From assembly GCA_947623455.1 (NCBI GenBank), contig OX392534.1, positions 33,609,426 to 33,673,425 on the forward strand: a stretch of 64,000 bases of DNA. Direction: 5' to 3'. Positions 27,383-40,500 of this stretch are shown one piece after another (within the stretch, counting starts at the first letter, position 1; the number at the start of each line of letters is the position of its first letter). Both the position numbers and the translations under genes were made by a program. The notes beneath the pieces were generated by a model. It was not told the DNA's origin. It did not search any database and was given only the letters and a program-made list of their open reading frames with translations. Origin of the DNA: Mimachlamys varia (Eukaryota > Mollusca > Bivalvia > Pectinida > Pectinidae).

Positions 27383-27475
27383 CTGCAAATGGTGGGGACA
27401 GGCCTCCAGCTACAGACTTCACTGTAGGAATGGTTACCGCTTCTCCTTTCTTAAAACTTTCAAACATTGTTGGAG
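27383..27475 (-). CDS. Exon 5, cassette B
   Basis: Intact 93-nt exon with GT donor and AG acceptor. It differs from cassette A at one synonymous serine codon (TCT for TCC at Ser237). Confidence 0.65.
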
Positions 27476-28039
27476 CTGTAAGTACAAAATATTATGGTCA
27501 TTTTTTTTAATACACATATATACTTCCAAACCAAATGGCCTACACATATATCTCGCTCCTATTTCTAAGATATGCTGCAATTGAAGCGCATGAGATAAGC
27601 CCGAAACAAATACCTTTCATTTCTACAAAGAAGGAATTCCCTTTCATTATCACTCTCAAACAAGCTAGTAAATAAGTACTGTTTTGTGTAGTTTGCTATT
27701 ATGTTTTATTCAGGGCACAACAGTAGATGCTTAAAATATTAATGTTGTAAGTAAAGAACAGGAGACATATATCATAAAACTGTGTTTAAACAAACTGTAT
27801 TCTTTCATAAACAAGCTCTAGAGTTGTCTCCTAACAGACTTACTTTGGCACGCTAAAATTTTAGCAAACAATCAAATTTAAAAAGATGAGCCCAATGCCA
27901 TGAATTCGGCACACTCAGATTATGCTGTTGTGGACAATACACAGACATTGTAATGTAGCAGAATGATTTCATCGCATAAATTGCTAAAAATGATTACGGT
28001 TTACAGTAATTTATTTACTTAATATAGCCTACACTAAAA

Positions 28040-28487
28040 CACTCACAAAACTAAATCAGCCTATGACGAAGTGTTTGTAGCCCCTACTGAAAATTTGTTC
28101 CGGCTAAGTACAGCGATTCTGAGTAATTCAAATAGGTAGTTGTTGACCTATTCTGCATTGAATGAAATCTGTAGATATTTAACTTTACAAAAATATATAC
28201 TTTTGGTAGATTTTGATATGTGATGACGGATTGATATGGGGTCAAAAGTCAGAGGGTGTTCCCATCCCATTTCACTGGTTTGACATGTAAATTTCCGGTT
28301 GTCCGAAGCAGACACCTGTAGCGAGCGAATATGCCAGTAAACTCCTCATAAAATGCCCCTTGAAACCTTTGTCATGTATGTATCTGTGAATTTAGGCAGT
28401 TTTCACAAGTGTTGAACTTCAAATATTAAAGTTGTTAGCTTGAAAGCTTAGTAATAACATATAGTAAATTATTTAGTTGTGTGAGTC
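28040..28487. mobile_element. MITE1, unit B
   Basis: Same 448-bp element; the first base of the terminal repeat is changed (CACTCAC). Confidence 0.7.
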
Positions 28488-28523
28488 CTAAAGGTAAGGA
28501 ACTACCTATTAGTTTCTACTTAC

Positions 28524-28672
28524 ACCCCTCTGGTTCTACAGCGTACACTCGACAGTCAGAAAGACCAGACAGTTTCAGTGTGGCCGCCACCCCTGATACT
28601 AGTCCTCCTCCCCCACAACATACAACCACAACGTCAGGTTTAACGCCATCCTCTAGGATCTCCAGGGAGGCA
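28524..28672 (-). CDS. Exon 4, cassette B
   Basis: Intact copy of exon 4 with the same splice sites and the same protein as cassette A (A197, G203). It is flanked by inverted MITE copies at 28040-28487 and 29692-30003, so in RNA it could be held in the loop of a ~300-bp duplex. Use in mRNA is unproven. Confidence 0.65.
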
Positions 28673-29691
28673 CTGTAAACAGTAAACAAAGTAAACGAAC
28701 TAGTAAACAAGCAAATTAACACTTCAGCAATCATTCACAAGCTATATAATATAGTAAATATTTGTAACATTAATATTATTTGATCTTAATTTAGACATTA
28801 CTCATTCAGAATTTGAGTTTAATCTAGGTTGGATTTTTTTTTCACAGAGCTGTGATTTGACCTCAATCCAAACATTTCAAATACATGTATACACTTGCAC
28901 CCAAAGTTTTAACTTTTTTTTTCAGATATGTTTAAGTAAATTTGAGTTTCTTTAAAATCTGCAATATTAAATGAAAGAACACATGAACACAAGGCAAACA
29001 AATTAAAGTAGTTCAAAATATATAAATACAGAATTTAAGATATCAGAATATGATGTAATAATTATATGTGTATTGCAATTAGCATGTTCAGGTATAAATG
29101 TTCAAATATTTTCATAAAGTTAAAACGTCGTTTCTGAGATACAACTTAGGCTTTCCGGAACAGAAGTCATATGTGATTTGGCTGTCATGTGATACAATAA
29201 GGGGGGCATGTATACTTTTGGTGTAATGGTAAATAGGTAGTTAACCGAATTTGCTGATGTAAAACGTCGGCAAATTTGGACAAAAATGACCACCAAAATT
29301 TAGCATTCCTTGAAAAAGATCTTTCACTGATCAGTACCATATGGATAGACATGACGTCTGGAATTTTAACTTGAAGCATTTTTTTCCATATTGATTTGTA
29401 CTTCTCATATATACTTAACCTTTTCCTGTACACCAGAAATAAACATGACACCCCCCCCCCCCCCCCCCATCACATGATAGGCATATCTAAAACCTACAAC
29501 GTATTGTTAAATGAATTTCAGTATTGATATACAAGTGATTATATAACAGGTAAATCCAGCCAAGTGTTATTGATCCGGACCAGATCTTATACCAGAATTG
29601 ATCTACTCTACTAAACATACAAAATGTTCTATATTAATGTTAAAAATGACAAACTACATAAAAAGTGAACTTTATAAACAACAATACATAA

Positions 29692-30003
29692 GTTTACTGG
29701 CATATTAGCTCGATACAGGCGTCTGCTTCGGACAACCGGAAATTTACATGTCAAACCAGTGAAATGGGACGGGAACGCCCTCTGACTTTTGACCCCATAT
29801 CAATCCGCCATCACATATCAAAATCTACCAAAAGTATATATTTTTGTAAAGTTACATATCTACAGATTTCATTCAATGCAGAATAGGTCAACAATTACCT
29901 ATTTAAATTACTCAGAATCGCTGTACTCAGCCGGAACAGATTTTCAGCCGGGACTACAATCGTATGAAACACTTCGTCATAGGCTGATTTAGTTGCGTGA
30001 GTC
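29692..30003. mobile_element. MITE2, unit B
   Basis: Same truncated inverted copy at the unit junction. Confidence 0.68.
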
Positions 30004-33000
30004 CTGAAACTTCACATGAATGTTTGAGACCATGTGTACATATGCATGCAGGTTATTGTATGCAGACTTTTGGTTGACATGATAACCAGGTCACTATAAA
30101 CAGGTTTCTGTTGGAAATTTTAGCTGGAAAACTATTCCTTAACCTGTCAACCAATATCAATGACAATGCACAGAAATGTTCGGGACGATGTGTAGATGTA
30201 TCTGCAGATAATAATTTGTTTGTCATCAACATTGTTCCAATTTTAGCTCATTCACCCCTGAAATTTCATAATGAACTATTCCAACCTATGCATTGGAAGA
30301 GTTCAAATGTGTCTTCAGGGGTTAATGAATTAACAGAGTTTGATTAAGAAATATCCTATATATAACACTAGCTGAATTGTTTTAAACAGTTCTAACGCTT
30401 TTTTAGCTTACATTTCATACTTTGACTTTTAAAATACTTGTCGATTAAACATTTAAAATCATAAAGCTTGGAGAAAAAAGATGTTAAGAATCTGTAGATG
30501 CAGTCTCATAAATCTTTAGAGGTAAAGAATTTTGTATCCCAGAAAATCAGATTTTTGTTTTGTTTGAGATACTGCCATTTACAGTATTTATTTTGTTTTG
30601 AACAGGCATTAATGTTGTCATAAACGTTGTCTCCCACTGTTGTTTCTACGATGTGAACAAATCATATGTGAATTGCATCGACCTTTTAATGGTCAATTAA
30701 AGGTGGCATTGACATTGCAAGAAACGAAAGACAGAAAATATCAGTCCAAAAAATTGTCAGATCATGGTATTACCACTTCGTGACTGTGACGTTAATTTTC
30801 TATGTTTTTAGATTTGCCATTCTGACAGCAAATGAAGTGCAAAAAATCAGAGGTTTATTAACAATATTTTATAAGCATTAATTATTTGCCGTCATTCAGA
30901 ATGAAGCAAAAATTTCAGATTTATTAACTTAGTAAAACCTTACATTTAATGTCTGAGCTATTTTAGAAATTTGAACCTTAGTCAATTTTTAAATGTAAGT
31001 AACATTACTTTTGGAAAACATACATTTTTTCAAATCTTAATACAATGCTGTACTGTGATATTGTTATATTACAAGCTTCAATATTGTAAATTCACTCTAT
31101 TTTAAAACCATAGATAATGACTGTTTAAAATTTTTAAGATGTAAATAAATTGTTATTTTTACATGACAACAAATCTGTCTTCTGTTTTACTTATGAAAGC
31201 TGTGTTGATAATTTGTTAAATACCATGGAGCTGATGATTAATAGCTAAAGGTTATCTTAAAATGTTGTTATCTCCCTTGTTTGCCATATCATGGCTACAC
31301 TGGGAAATGTTTTTGAAACAAATTCGTGCCATGTAATAATGATGTCATAATGGAAATGATGTTAGCCGATTGTCACATGGCGCCAAATCATCACAAAAAC
31401 ACTTCCCGGAAGTCCATCTTGTATCCACCATTTTGGCTTTATATATATATATAATCAAGGGAAGTAACAACACTTTTGGGAAAGGCCTATAGCCCACCTC
31501 GACAGGATGTTGAGCTGTTTAAATCACCAATTGTCCAAATGTGATTCCTTTTTTTCTATAGTTTCTTCTTTAATCCATAGATGGTATTCTTAGAATTATT
31601 TGCAAAACCAAATTGGCGCTCCGTTGGCTACATCGCAATTAGATGATTCAAGATCTTAACCATTGAATCTCACGAAGTACTTATACTTGAAAGTCCTTTC
31701 ATTTTTGTGTTCATTCCCCTTGATTCTCTGTCTTCAAAGTTTGTAATTTTAAGACTGATCCGAAGAACAAGATGGTCACCAGAATTTTGTCACTATTTCC
31801 CGAGATTTGACAGACATTTCCCTTGTTTCATATGTAGGCTCCCCAGTAAAACATATAAGGAAGAATGATGAGCTAACTTTGAAAAATGATTGATTAAAAA
31901 AAAAACCCTATAGCACCAGTCCAGTTGAAAAGCTGAGAACCTGTTATTTCAAGTTGCACAATGGCTCATTGATGGCTTCCACAAAAGGTGACTTGATATG
32001 AGGAATAGGTTCATTCCAGTCTAGCCAACTTTCTGAATGAACACCATTCAAGCCTTGCCAACTTTTCATTTTCACACCTGGGTTAGGCCTGGTCATACCT
32101 GAGTGACCGCCAGGTAATTAAATTCCAGGTAAAAAAGTGATTATTAATTAATATTTTCTGGCTCACCATGTTACAATTAATAGTAAACAAACAAATTCGT
32201 GTGTAAACAAAAAAGGTGTTTATTGATACAAGAGGGATCTTGGCACCTACCATTGATGATTTTCATTTGTTCTGAAAAAGTTGGATCTTTTCCCTCTCTT
32301 TCATTTATGTATTAAATCTTAGTTCTTGAAACTTGAAAATTAATAATACATCTTTGTAGTTGAAATAATGTCACTTGACAGGATTTTTGTCTTTCTGATC
32401 AGTTCCAAAATCAAAAGAGCACAACTAAGCACCAAGAACAAACTACAAATGAAATTTAAGAAAGATCTATCTTATATTTCTCAAAAATAACCATCATATA
32501 CTTTCATAGTCAAAATATAAGATGGATGCCTGCCGGAAATAATTTCCCTGGTCCAAAAATAGGACCATGCAACCAAACGAAACATGCATCCATCCAGTAC
32601 TTCTCAAGAAAAAGCAATAATAAACTATAACTGTCAAAATCCAAGATGGCTGCCTCTTGGCCATTTTGCTTTTGGATCAGCTCAAAAACTGGACAATGTG
32701 CAATTACAGAGCAAGGGGAACCTGCATATGAAATTTGGGAAGGATTCATCCAGTATTTCTCCAGAAATAGCGATCAGCATCTATAAATTCAAAATCAAAG
32801 ATGGCCTCCTGTCGGCCATATTGTTTTTCAGATTGGCTAAAAAAAGTGGTCAATGCATAACTAGGGACCAAGGTGAACCTGCATATGAAATTTGAGAAGA
32901 TCCATCCAGTACTTCTCAAGAAATAGTGATCACAAGAATTGTTTGAATAGCTCATCATCTAATGATGGTGGGCTAATAGTCTGATGAAAATCAAAAAGAT

Positions 33001-34276
33001 TAACAACAGAGTAACTTATTTTTTCATAATTCAAAACAAAAGACAAATTTATTATTTCATGATTTAATTTGCATTTTAAAACAAAAGGCATTTAGTAACA
33101 ATAGTATGATTTTAATATATCGTGTATAAGGCATGTTGCAATACATACATACTATAGACATAATTTTATTACACTGTATATGTACTAGTAACATGGTTCC
33201 AACACAGTGGTAAGTGGTATGTATTTCAACACAAAGGTTCAATGTGTTAACATTTATCATGAAATTGATAAAAAACTCTTTTTATTCTATTACATTATTT
33301 CATTCATCCCTGGAGACAAATTTGAACTCTTCCAAACCAAAGGTTGGAATAATTCGTTGTAAATTTTCAGGGGTGGATAATTTAATCCACCCAGATATGA
33401 AAAACTTATTGTGATATCACAATAAAGAAATGTCACAACTTCATGTCATCATAATGGCCCATGGATTGTTTTTTTGGGGGGTTTTCTGCACCTAGCGAGT
33501 TGTTGGGTATATTCTATGAGATAACAAACAGTCATTTTTCACAATGGAAATATTTTTTTGCTGTAAAAGTTTATAAAATTGTGATAAGCATCTGTGACAA
33601 CAATTTCAATATTAACAATAAGGACATATTAAATAGTTCTACAGCTAAATAAGCAATGTTTACATAAATATTATCAATTTGGTTTTAATCTTAATGAATA
33701 AATCACATATAAATCATTATATATAAATCATATTGTATAAGATCAGATTGTAAATTAAAATTCAATTAAAACAATCAGAGTAAAATATTTGCAAATCCCT
33801 GTATTTTTTATAGATATGTGATTGTTAAAAAATCGCAGGATTTTTAAAGACATATATGAAACATATATTTTATGTAGCATCACATTTTTTTTTTATAAAC
33901 GCCACTCACAATCTTGCTTACCTCCCTTAGATACTTGTGTACAAACTGATATACTTGGAAAATTAAGGTGTGTATAACTTTCTCAACCTAAAATTGAGGC
34001 TATTTAAATACATATACCAAAACAAACTACCCCTTGACAATGACCTGTCATATTGACTTTTTTTTCAATTGAGCAATTCCTTAAATATCAAATGCTGTAA
34101 TATCATATTAAAAATGCAGAAGAACAAATGGAATGACCATTGATATAAAACCAACACCTTAAAGAAACAAAAGGTATGTGATATTTAGTTAATTGAAAAA
34201 AAAAAAACCCAGTTAATTTCTCTAACATCTCAAAATAATTTTCACAAAAAAATGTTTCATGCAGATGCTGACTTTT

Positions 34277-34518
34277 TTATTTAAGGTGAACTGTCATCTC
34301 TTCTGGGGTGATATTCCCTCCTGTCACAAAAACCACGACTTTTTTTCCGGCTACGTCAGGGATGTGTCCGTTAATCAAAGCAGCCATGGCAGCACATCCT
34401 GAGGGTTCCACAACCAATCCACGCTTGTAGAACATCGCCATGGTATCCACTAGTTCTTTGTCTGTTACCAAGACAACATCTTCCACAAACTTCTTACAGT
34501 GTTGGTAGGTCAATTTAC
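34277..34518 (-). CDS. Exon 6, cassette A (terminal exon)
   Basis: Encodes residues 249-327 and the TAA stop. It has VEDVVLVTDKEL (Glu260 form), EPSGCAAMAAL and VTGGNI, the C-terminal landmarks of the family. The acceptor is AACAG at 34520-34519. The stop codon overlaps an AATAAA hexamer at 34281-34276. It has three synonymous and no amino-acid differences from cassette B. Confidence 0.82.
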
Positions 34519-37500
34519 CTGTTAAAAAAGATTTCACCAGATGATTCAAAAACAATGTTTTATATTGTTGAAAATATTGAAAATGAAATCCAAAGGACTA
34601 TGTATGGTCTGGGCCTTTTTTGGCCCCCAAATCATCAAATTTTGAAACAGATCATCAAACTCTCAAATCAATGTATTTGAAAACTTGAATACATCCTTGA
34701 TAAAACTGGACGATAATTATTTGTTGTTTCAACTCTGGTTGTCATGACAACCAACTCAAATATACATAAATTAGGGAAATTTGAGCATTTAGTCAATTTT
34801 GGCCCATTTTCGGATAGTTTTTCTATTAGAAACTATCGAGCGCATTCTTGAACAAACTTAATATCAAATGAGAATAGTTTGCCACTTATACCAAATCTTT
34901 AGGAGAAACATAAAGTTTTTTCAAGGATGCGTTCTATTGTTACTATGTGAAAAACTATGTTAAAATTGACCAAATATTTACATTAATTTTGCATAAATTT
35001 ATGCAAATTTGGGATGGTTACCATGGCAACCATATCACAAACACCAAATAAATTTTATTACAATTCCATTAGGGATGTAGTCTATATTTGAAATAAAACG
35101 ATTTGAGAGTGCAATAATGAAGTTCAAAATTTGACGGATTAAATAAATATTATTACAATTCCATTAGGGATGTAGTCTATATTTGAAATAAAATGATTTG
35201 AGAGCGCAATAATGAAGTTCAAAATTTGACGCATTCTGGGGCCAGAAACAGGCTAAACCATATATAGTCCTTTAATTCAATGAATGATATTCATAAGTTT
35301 TTAAGGTTGAGTAATTTTTATATTTTAACCCTTCAATCATTTTTACTAATTCACTACTAATAGTTTGAACTTGTTCAAAATCACTAGAAGGAAGTTAAGT
35401 TTACCTGCAAATGGTGGGGACAGGCCTCCAGCTACGGACTTCACTGTAGGAATGGTTACCGCTTCTCCTTTCTTAAAACTTTCAAACATTGTTGGAGCTG
35501 TAAGTACAAAATATTATGGTCATTTTTTTTTTAATACACATATATACTTCCAAACCAACTGGCCTACACGTATATCTCGCTCCTATTTCTAAGATATGTT
35601 GCAATTGAAGCGCATGAGATAAGCCCGAAACAAACACCTTTCATTTCTACAAAGAAGGAATTCCCTTCCATTATCACTCCCAAGCAAGCTAGTAAATAAG
35701 TACTGTTTTATGTAGTTTGCTATTATGTTTGATTCAGGACACAACAGCAGATGCTTAAAATATTAATGTTGTAAGTAAAGAACAGGAGACATATATCTTA
35801 AAACTGTGTTTAAACTAACTGCATTCTTTCATAAACAAGCTCTAGAGTTGTCTCCCATTTTGGTAGGAGTTTATATTAGTACCATTGTAACAATATCAGT
35901 TTGCCAATGAAACTGTGTTTTCAGCCTTCAACTTACTGCATATCTATGTCAGTTTCTTAGCAATGTGATAACGTCACTATGAATATACCTACCCTGATGG
36001 GAGACTTGTTTGCGAAAAAGACAAAACAATCTTTAGGTTGGATAGATTGACACATGGCTAACTATGTGTATTTGATTTTTCCTTTCGAGTTACACAAATA
36101 TGTAACATCAACTATTGCTTAACAAAATGCCTTATTGAGGACACATCACAGTAAGGAAGAAAAAAGACTTTGTTCTTCTAAATTTTTACAGCGATATCTA
36201 AAATGGAAAAGGGCTTTGCTGTCCCACCTAGGAATCAAAACTTTGATACCTGTATGTGCTGAACAAGAAATTTATTTAGGCACACATATATGCATCCTTC
36301 TGTAGTATGTATGGCAAAAATTTGCAAGTGTAATTAATCAATGAAAAATATCTTTATCAAATTTATCAACATTTAATGCATTTCCACATAAATGAATAAT
36401 TCTAATAGCACTGCAATTGTGTATATATACATCTATCATGATAAAAATAATAAACTGCTAACAGACTGACCTTTGCACTCTAAAATTTTAGCGAACAATC
36501 AAATTTAAAAAGATGAGCGCATTGATGAATTGTAATTGATTGTAATTAGCACAATCATAATTTAGGCGAATGCTTTCAACACAAAAATTGCTAAAAAAAA
36601 ATTACAGTTTACAGTATTTTCCTTACCTACCATAGCATACCCTAAATTAAGGAAATACCTATAAGTTTCTACTTACACCCCTCTGGTTCCACAGCGTACA
36701 CTCTACAGTCTGAGAGACCAGACAGTTTCAGTGTGGCCGCCACCCCTGATACTAGTCCTCCTCCCCCACAACATACAACCACAACGTCAGGTTTAACGCC
36801 ATCCTCCAGGATCTCCAGGGAGGCACTGTAAACAGTAAACAAAGTAAACAAACTAGTAAACAAGCAGTGTAGCAAATATGTGTAACATTAATATCATATG
36901 ATCTTTAGACATTACTCATTCAGAATTCGAGTTTAATCTAGGTAGGGATTTTTTTTTCACATAGCTGTAATTTGACCTCAATCCAAAAATTGTAAATACA
37001 TGTACACATTTGCACTCAAAGTTTTAACTTTTTTTTTCACAGATATGTTTCACTAAATTTGAGTTTCTTTAAAATCTGCAAAATTAAATGACAGAACACG
37101 TGAACACAAGGCAAACAAATTAAAGTGGTTCAAAATAAATAAATACAGAATTTAAGATATCAGAATATGATGTAATAATTATATGTGTATTGCAATTAGC
37201 ATGTTCAGGTATAAATGTTCAAATATTTTCATAAAGTTAAAACGTCGTTTCTGAGATACAACTTAGGCTTTCCGGAACAGAAGTCATATGTGATTTGGCT
37301 ATCATGTGATACAATAAGGGGGGCATGTATACTTTTGGTGTAATGGTAAATAGGTAGTTAACCAAATTTGCTGATGTAAAACGTTGGACAAAAATGACCA
37401 CCAAAATTTAGCATTCCTTGAAAAAGATCTTTCACTGATCAGTACCATATGGATAGACATGACGTCTGGAATTTTAACTTGGAGCATTTTTTTCCATATT

Positions 37501-40500
37501 GATTTGTACTACTCATATATACTTAACCTTTTTCTGTACACCAGAAATACACATGACCCCCCCTTCTACCCATCACATGATAGGCATATCTTAAACCTTG
37601 TCGAATCCAGGGAGAAAAAATATATCGGAAAACAACATACATATTATTTAGGTGAATTTCAGTAGTGATATACATGTGATTATATCACAGGTAAATCCAG
37701 CCAACGACTTATTGTTTACGTGAATTTCAGTAGTGATATATATAGAGGTTACACTACGAGTGGTTGTTGGATATGGAATTTTATTTCACTCTCGTTAATT
37801 ATTTTTTAAACGTTACAAAAGACACCAGCTTTAACGAGTGTCTTTTGTAACTTTTAGAAAATAAATAACGAGAGTGAAATAAATTCCATATCCAATAACC
37901 ACGAGTGGTGTGACCTGTTTCTACCACAATATTAAATTGGCAGTGTCAGTGATGATTTTTGGAGTGAACCGCGGACTATTTGCGCGAAAACGTATCATCT
38001 CGCATAGATTCCCGCCAAGTTGTGACGTCGTCAACAATCGATGACGACGTCAACAATCGTGATTTCTGGTCAAAGTTCAACTTCTCAACCAATCAAAAGT
38101 CCGGAAGGTCATATTCCACTAGTGGTATATAACATATATTTATCCAACAGTAAGCACGTTTATATCATGGTCTGAGAGTGGAATAACAGGGGGTATTGTG
38201 GTAGAAAAGTGATTATATAACAGGTAAATCCAGCTAAGTGTTATTGATCTGGACCAGATCTTATACCAGAATTGATCTACTCTACTAAACATACAAAATG
38301 TTCTATATTAATGTTAAAAATGACAAACTACATAAAAAGTGAACTTTATAAACAACAATACATAAATGTGAAGAAGTGCATGAATAATAAAAAAATACTA
38401 GTGTACAATTTATTACTGGACAACTGGACATAGAAAATTGTCAACAACGTATAACAGTACACAAACTAGAGTAAGAAAATTACTATTGTACACAAAATAC
38501 ACAGGTGTCATCGATGATTATCCATCCATTTTTTCTATCAGTCTTGGAGTTTTTTGAGTCATGAGATGGACACTCTACCAACTGAACTTCAATGTATTTG
38601 GTCACTGACAATGACCCCAGTCTAGTTCCTATACATTCCACCCCTATACCATCTTCTGTGGGTATATTTTATTGGTGCTGAATGTGACAGGATAGGAAAT
38701 ATGCACAGCTAGACTGGGGTTCGAACCTGGGACCTTCCGAACTCTAGATGGACGCTCAACAAATTGAGCTATCTGGTGGCCGACGATTGACTCAATCTAG
38801 TTCCTCTACATCCCACCCCTTTATAATCTTCTGTTGGTATATATTGCCAATTATAGTAGGAGTAGAATAATTACTCAGTTATTTTCAGATTTGAACCAGG
38901 GACCCTCCGAACCCTGAACAGATGCTTCACACATTAAGCTACCTGGTTGCCAATGATCAACCTAGTCTTATTCCACTAGAGAAGGCCCAATATACGTAAC
39001 TTGCGGCAAAACTTGAAGCGAAAATCAAGCCTAATAACTTATTATATTTATAGATTTTGTTAAGATTAACAGATATCAGCAATATTGAAGATGAATTCTT
39101 ACGCAGTCACCGGTACAGAAGCAGTTGAAACACAGTATTTGTAAACACGCGTCCATTTCTAACTGTCTTCTACCTTCGGTTTGTTGTTGAAGTGGGCCCC
39201 ACCTGAATTATTTTCAATTCTTTGGATTTTTCTGTCAAGAGTCCCTTGTTATTACCGCTCACGTTTACTTCGTTTTAGGCTTATTTTTTGTATGGTTATC
39301 AACTGGATTTTTTTCAGAATTTTTCAGAATCACGAAAATGTTTCTGAAGTTACGTATATTGGGCCTTTAATTGTTAGTTGTCTTTCACAGAAAGCTCAGG
39401 ACTCCAGCTGATTGTATTATGTCCGTCCATCTTTCAATCTGTCCATCTTTCAATTTGTCCATCTGTCCCACATTCTTGTCTGCACGGTTACAGAGACATC
39501 TCAATTTTCTTTATCATCTTCAATGATGGATGCACCCATGGAGACTAGAATGTTGTGTTGTGTACAAGTCTTTTTTTTTGTAACACCAAGGTCATGATGA
39601 CAGCAAGAGGCAAATTACATCATGCCAATGTAGCATTAACGAAACCTCAATGACAGACTCACCATAGTTTGATATTAGCCGTTAGCCTTGGGAAAATCAG
39701 CTTTGTGGGACAGTGCCCCGACAAGATGGAAGCCTTTTCCTGATCCTGACTAAAAGTTTGTCAAACTCTTTCTTTTTACAGTTTCAAAGATCAAGGCCTT
39801 GGTAGGTTACTGCACAAGTGCCCAAGTTACTTCTAAGTTCAATGTGGTGAGAAGCAAATTACGCATGAGAAAATTTATTAACTCGCAAATGACGCAGACC
39901 CGTAACAATCTTATCAAGTTTTACAGAGCTCAAACCTAACAATCGGACCTCACTTGCATACTGATTTACCTTCCGTAGCCAGCAATCAACGCCAAGTCAT
40001 CAAATGGGTGGAAAAAATGGCTGCCATAATTGTTTAAGTGGAAAGCAAGTCTGGCTTCCAGTTCAGAAGTTAGAACGGCTTCAGTATGGCAGCCATAACT
40101 CTGAAGCATATAAATGTCTACTGTATGTCATATCTGCTGGCTATTTAGTGTTCATGAATTAACTTACAGAGTACCATTTCCAACTGACAAATATTGACTT
40201 ATTCACCCCTGAAGACACATTTGAACTCTTCCAATCAAAGGTTGGAATAGTTCATTATGAGATTTCCGGGGTGAATGAGTTAAATACAATATCGTAAAAT
40301 GATATAATTTTTCTGTGATTTGACTTTATTCTCAGATGGTTTGTGTCATGTAAACTTTTTCACTTGTGATTCTTTTGCTATTATAAACATATTTCATTTT
40401 ACATTTCTATGTCGAAACATTGTTATACATGCATACATTTGAGCTGATACATTAAAATACAAACTTACTGAAGCTTCCCGCTTTTATATTAGGAATATCT

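Larger units (their letters stand above)
24230..32247. repeat. Tandem unit B (8,018 bp)
   Basis: Fourth copy. The exon half resembles E (it keeps the ~65 bp missing in D and C, and the A197/G203 form of exon 4). The tail (30004-32247) is the same length as the C tail and almost the same sequence. Confidence 0.92.
32248..38365. repeat. Tandem unit A (partial, most diverged, gene-proximal)
   Basis: Fifth copy and the edge of the array. Homology to the other units stops at 38365, exactly where MITE2 begins in B-E. Unit A lacks MITE1 and MITE2. It has ~600 bp of private sequence (about 35858-36463), a short local duplication near 37625-37740, and a fold-back insertion (37747-38207). It is probably closest to the ancestral single-copy arrangement. 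Confidence 0.88.

Noticed and set aside
38700..38790. Possible tRNA gene on the minus strand
   Set aside because: A and B boxes are present, but no complete cloverleaf with paired acceptor stem, and it is repeated with decay; called a SINE relic instead.
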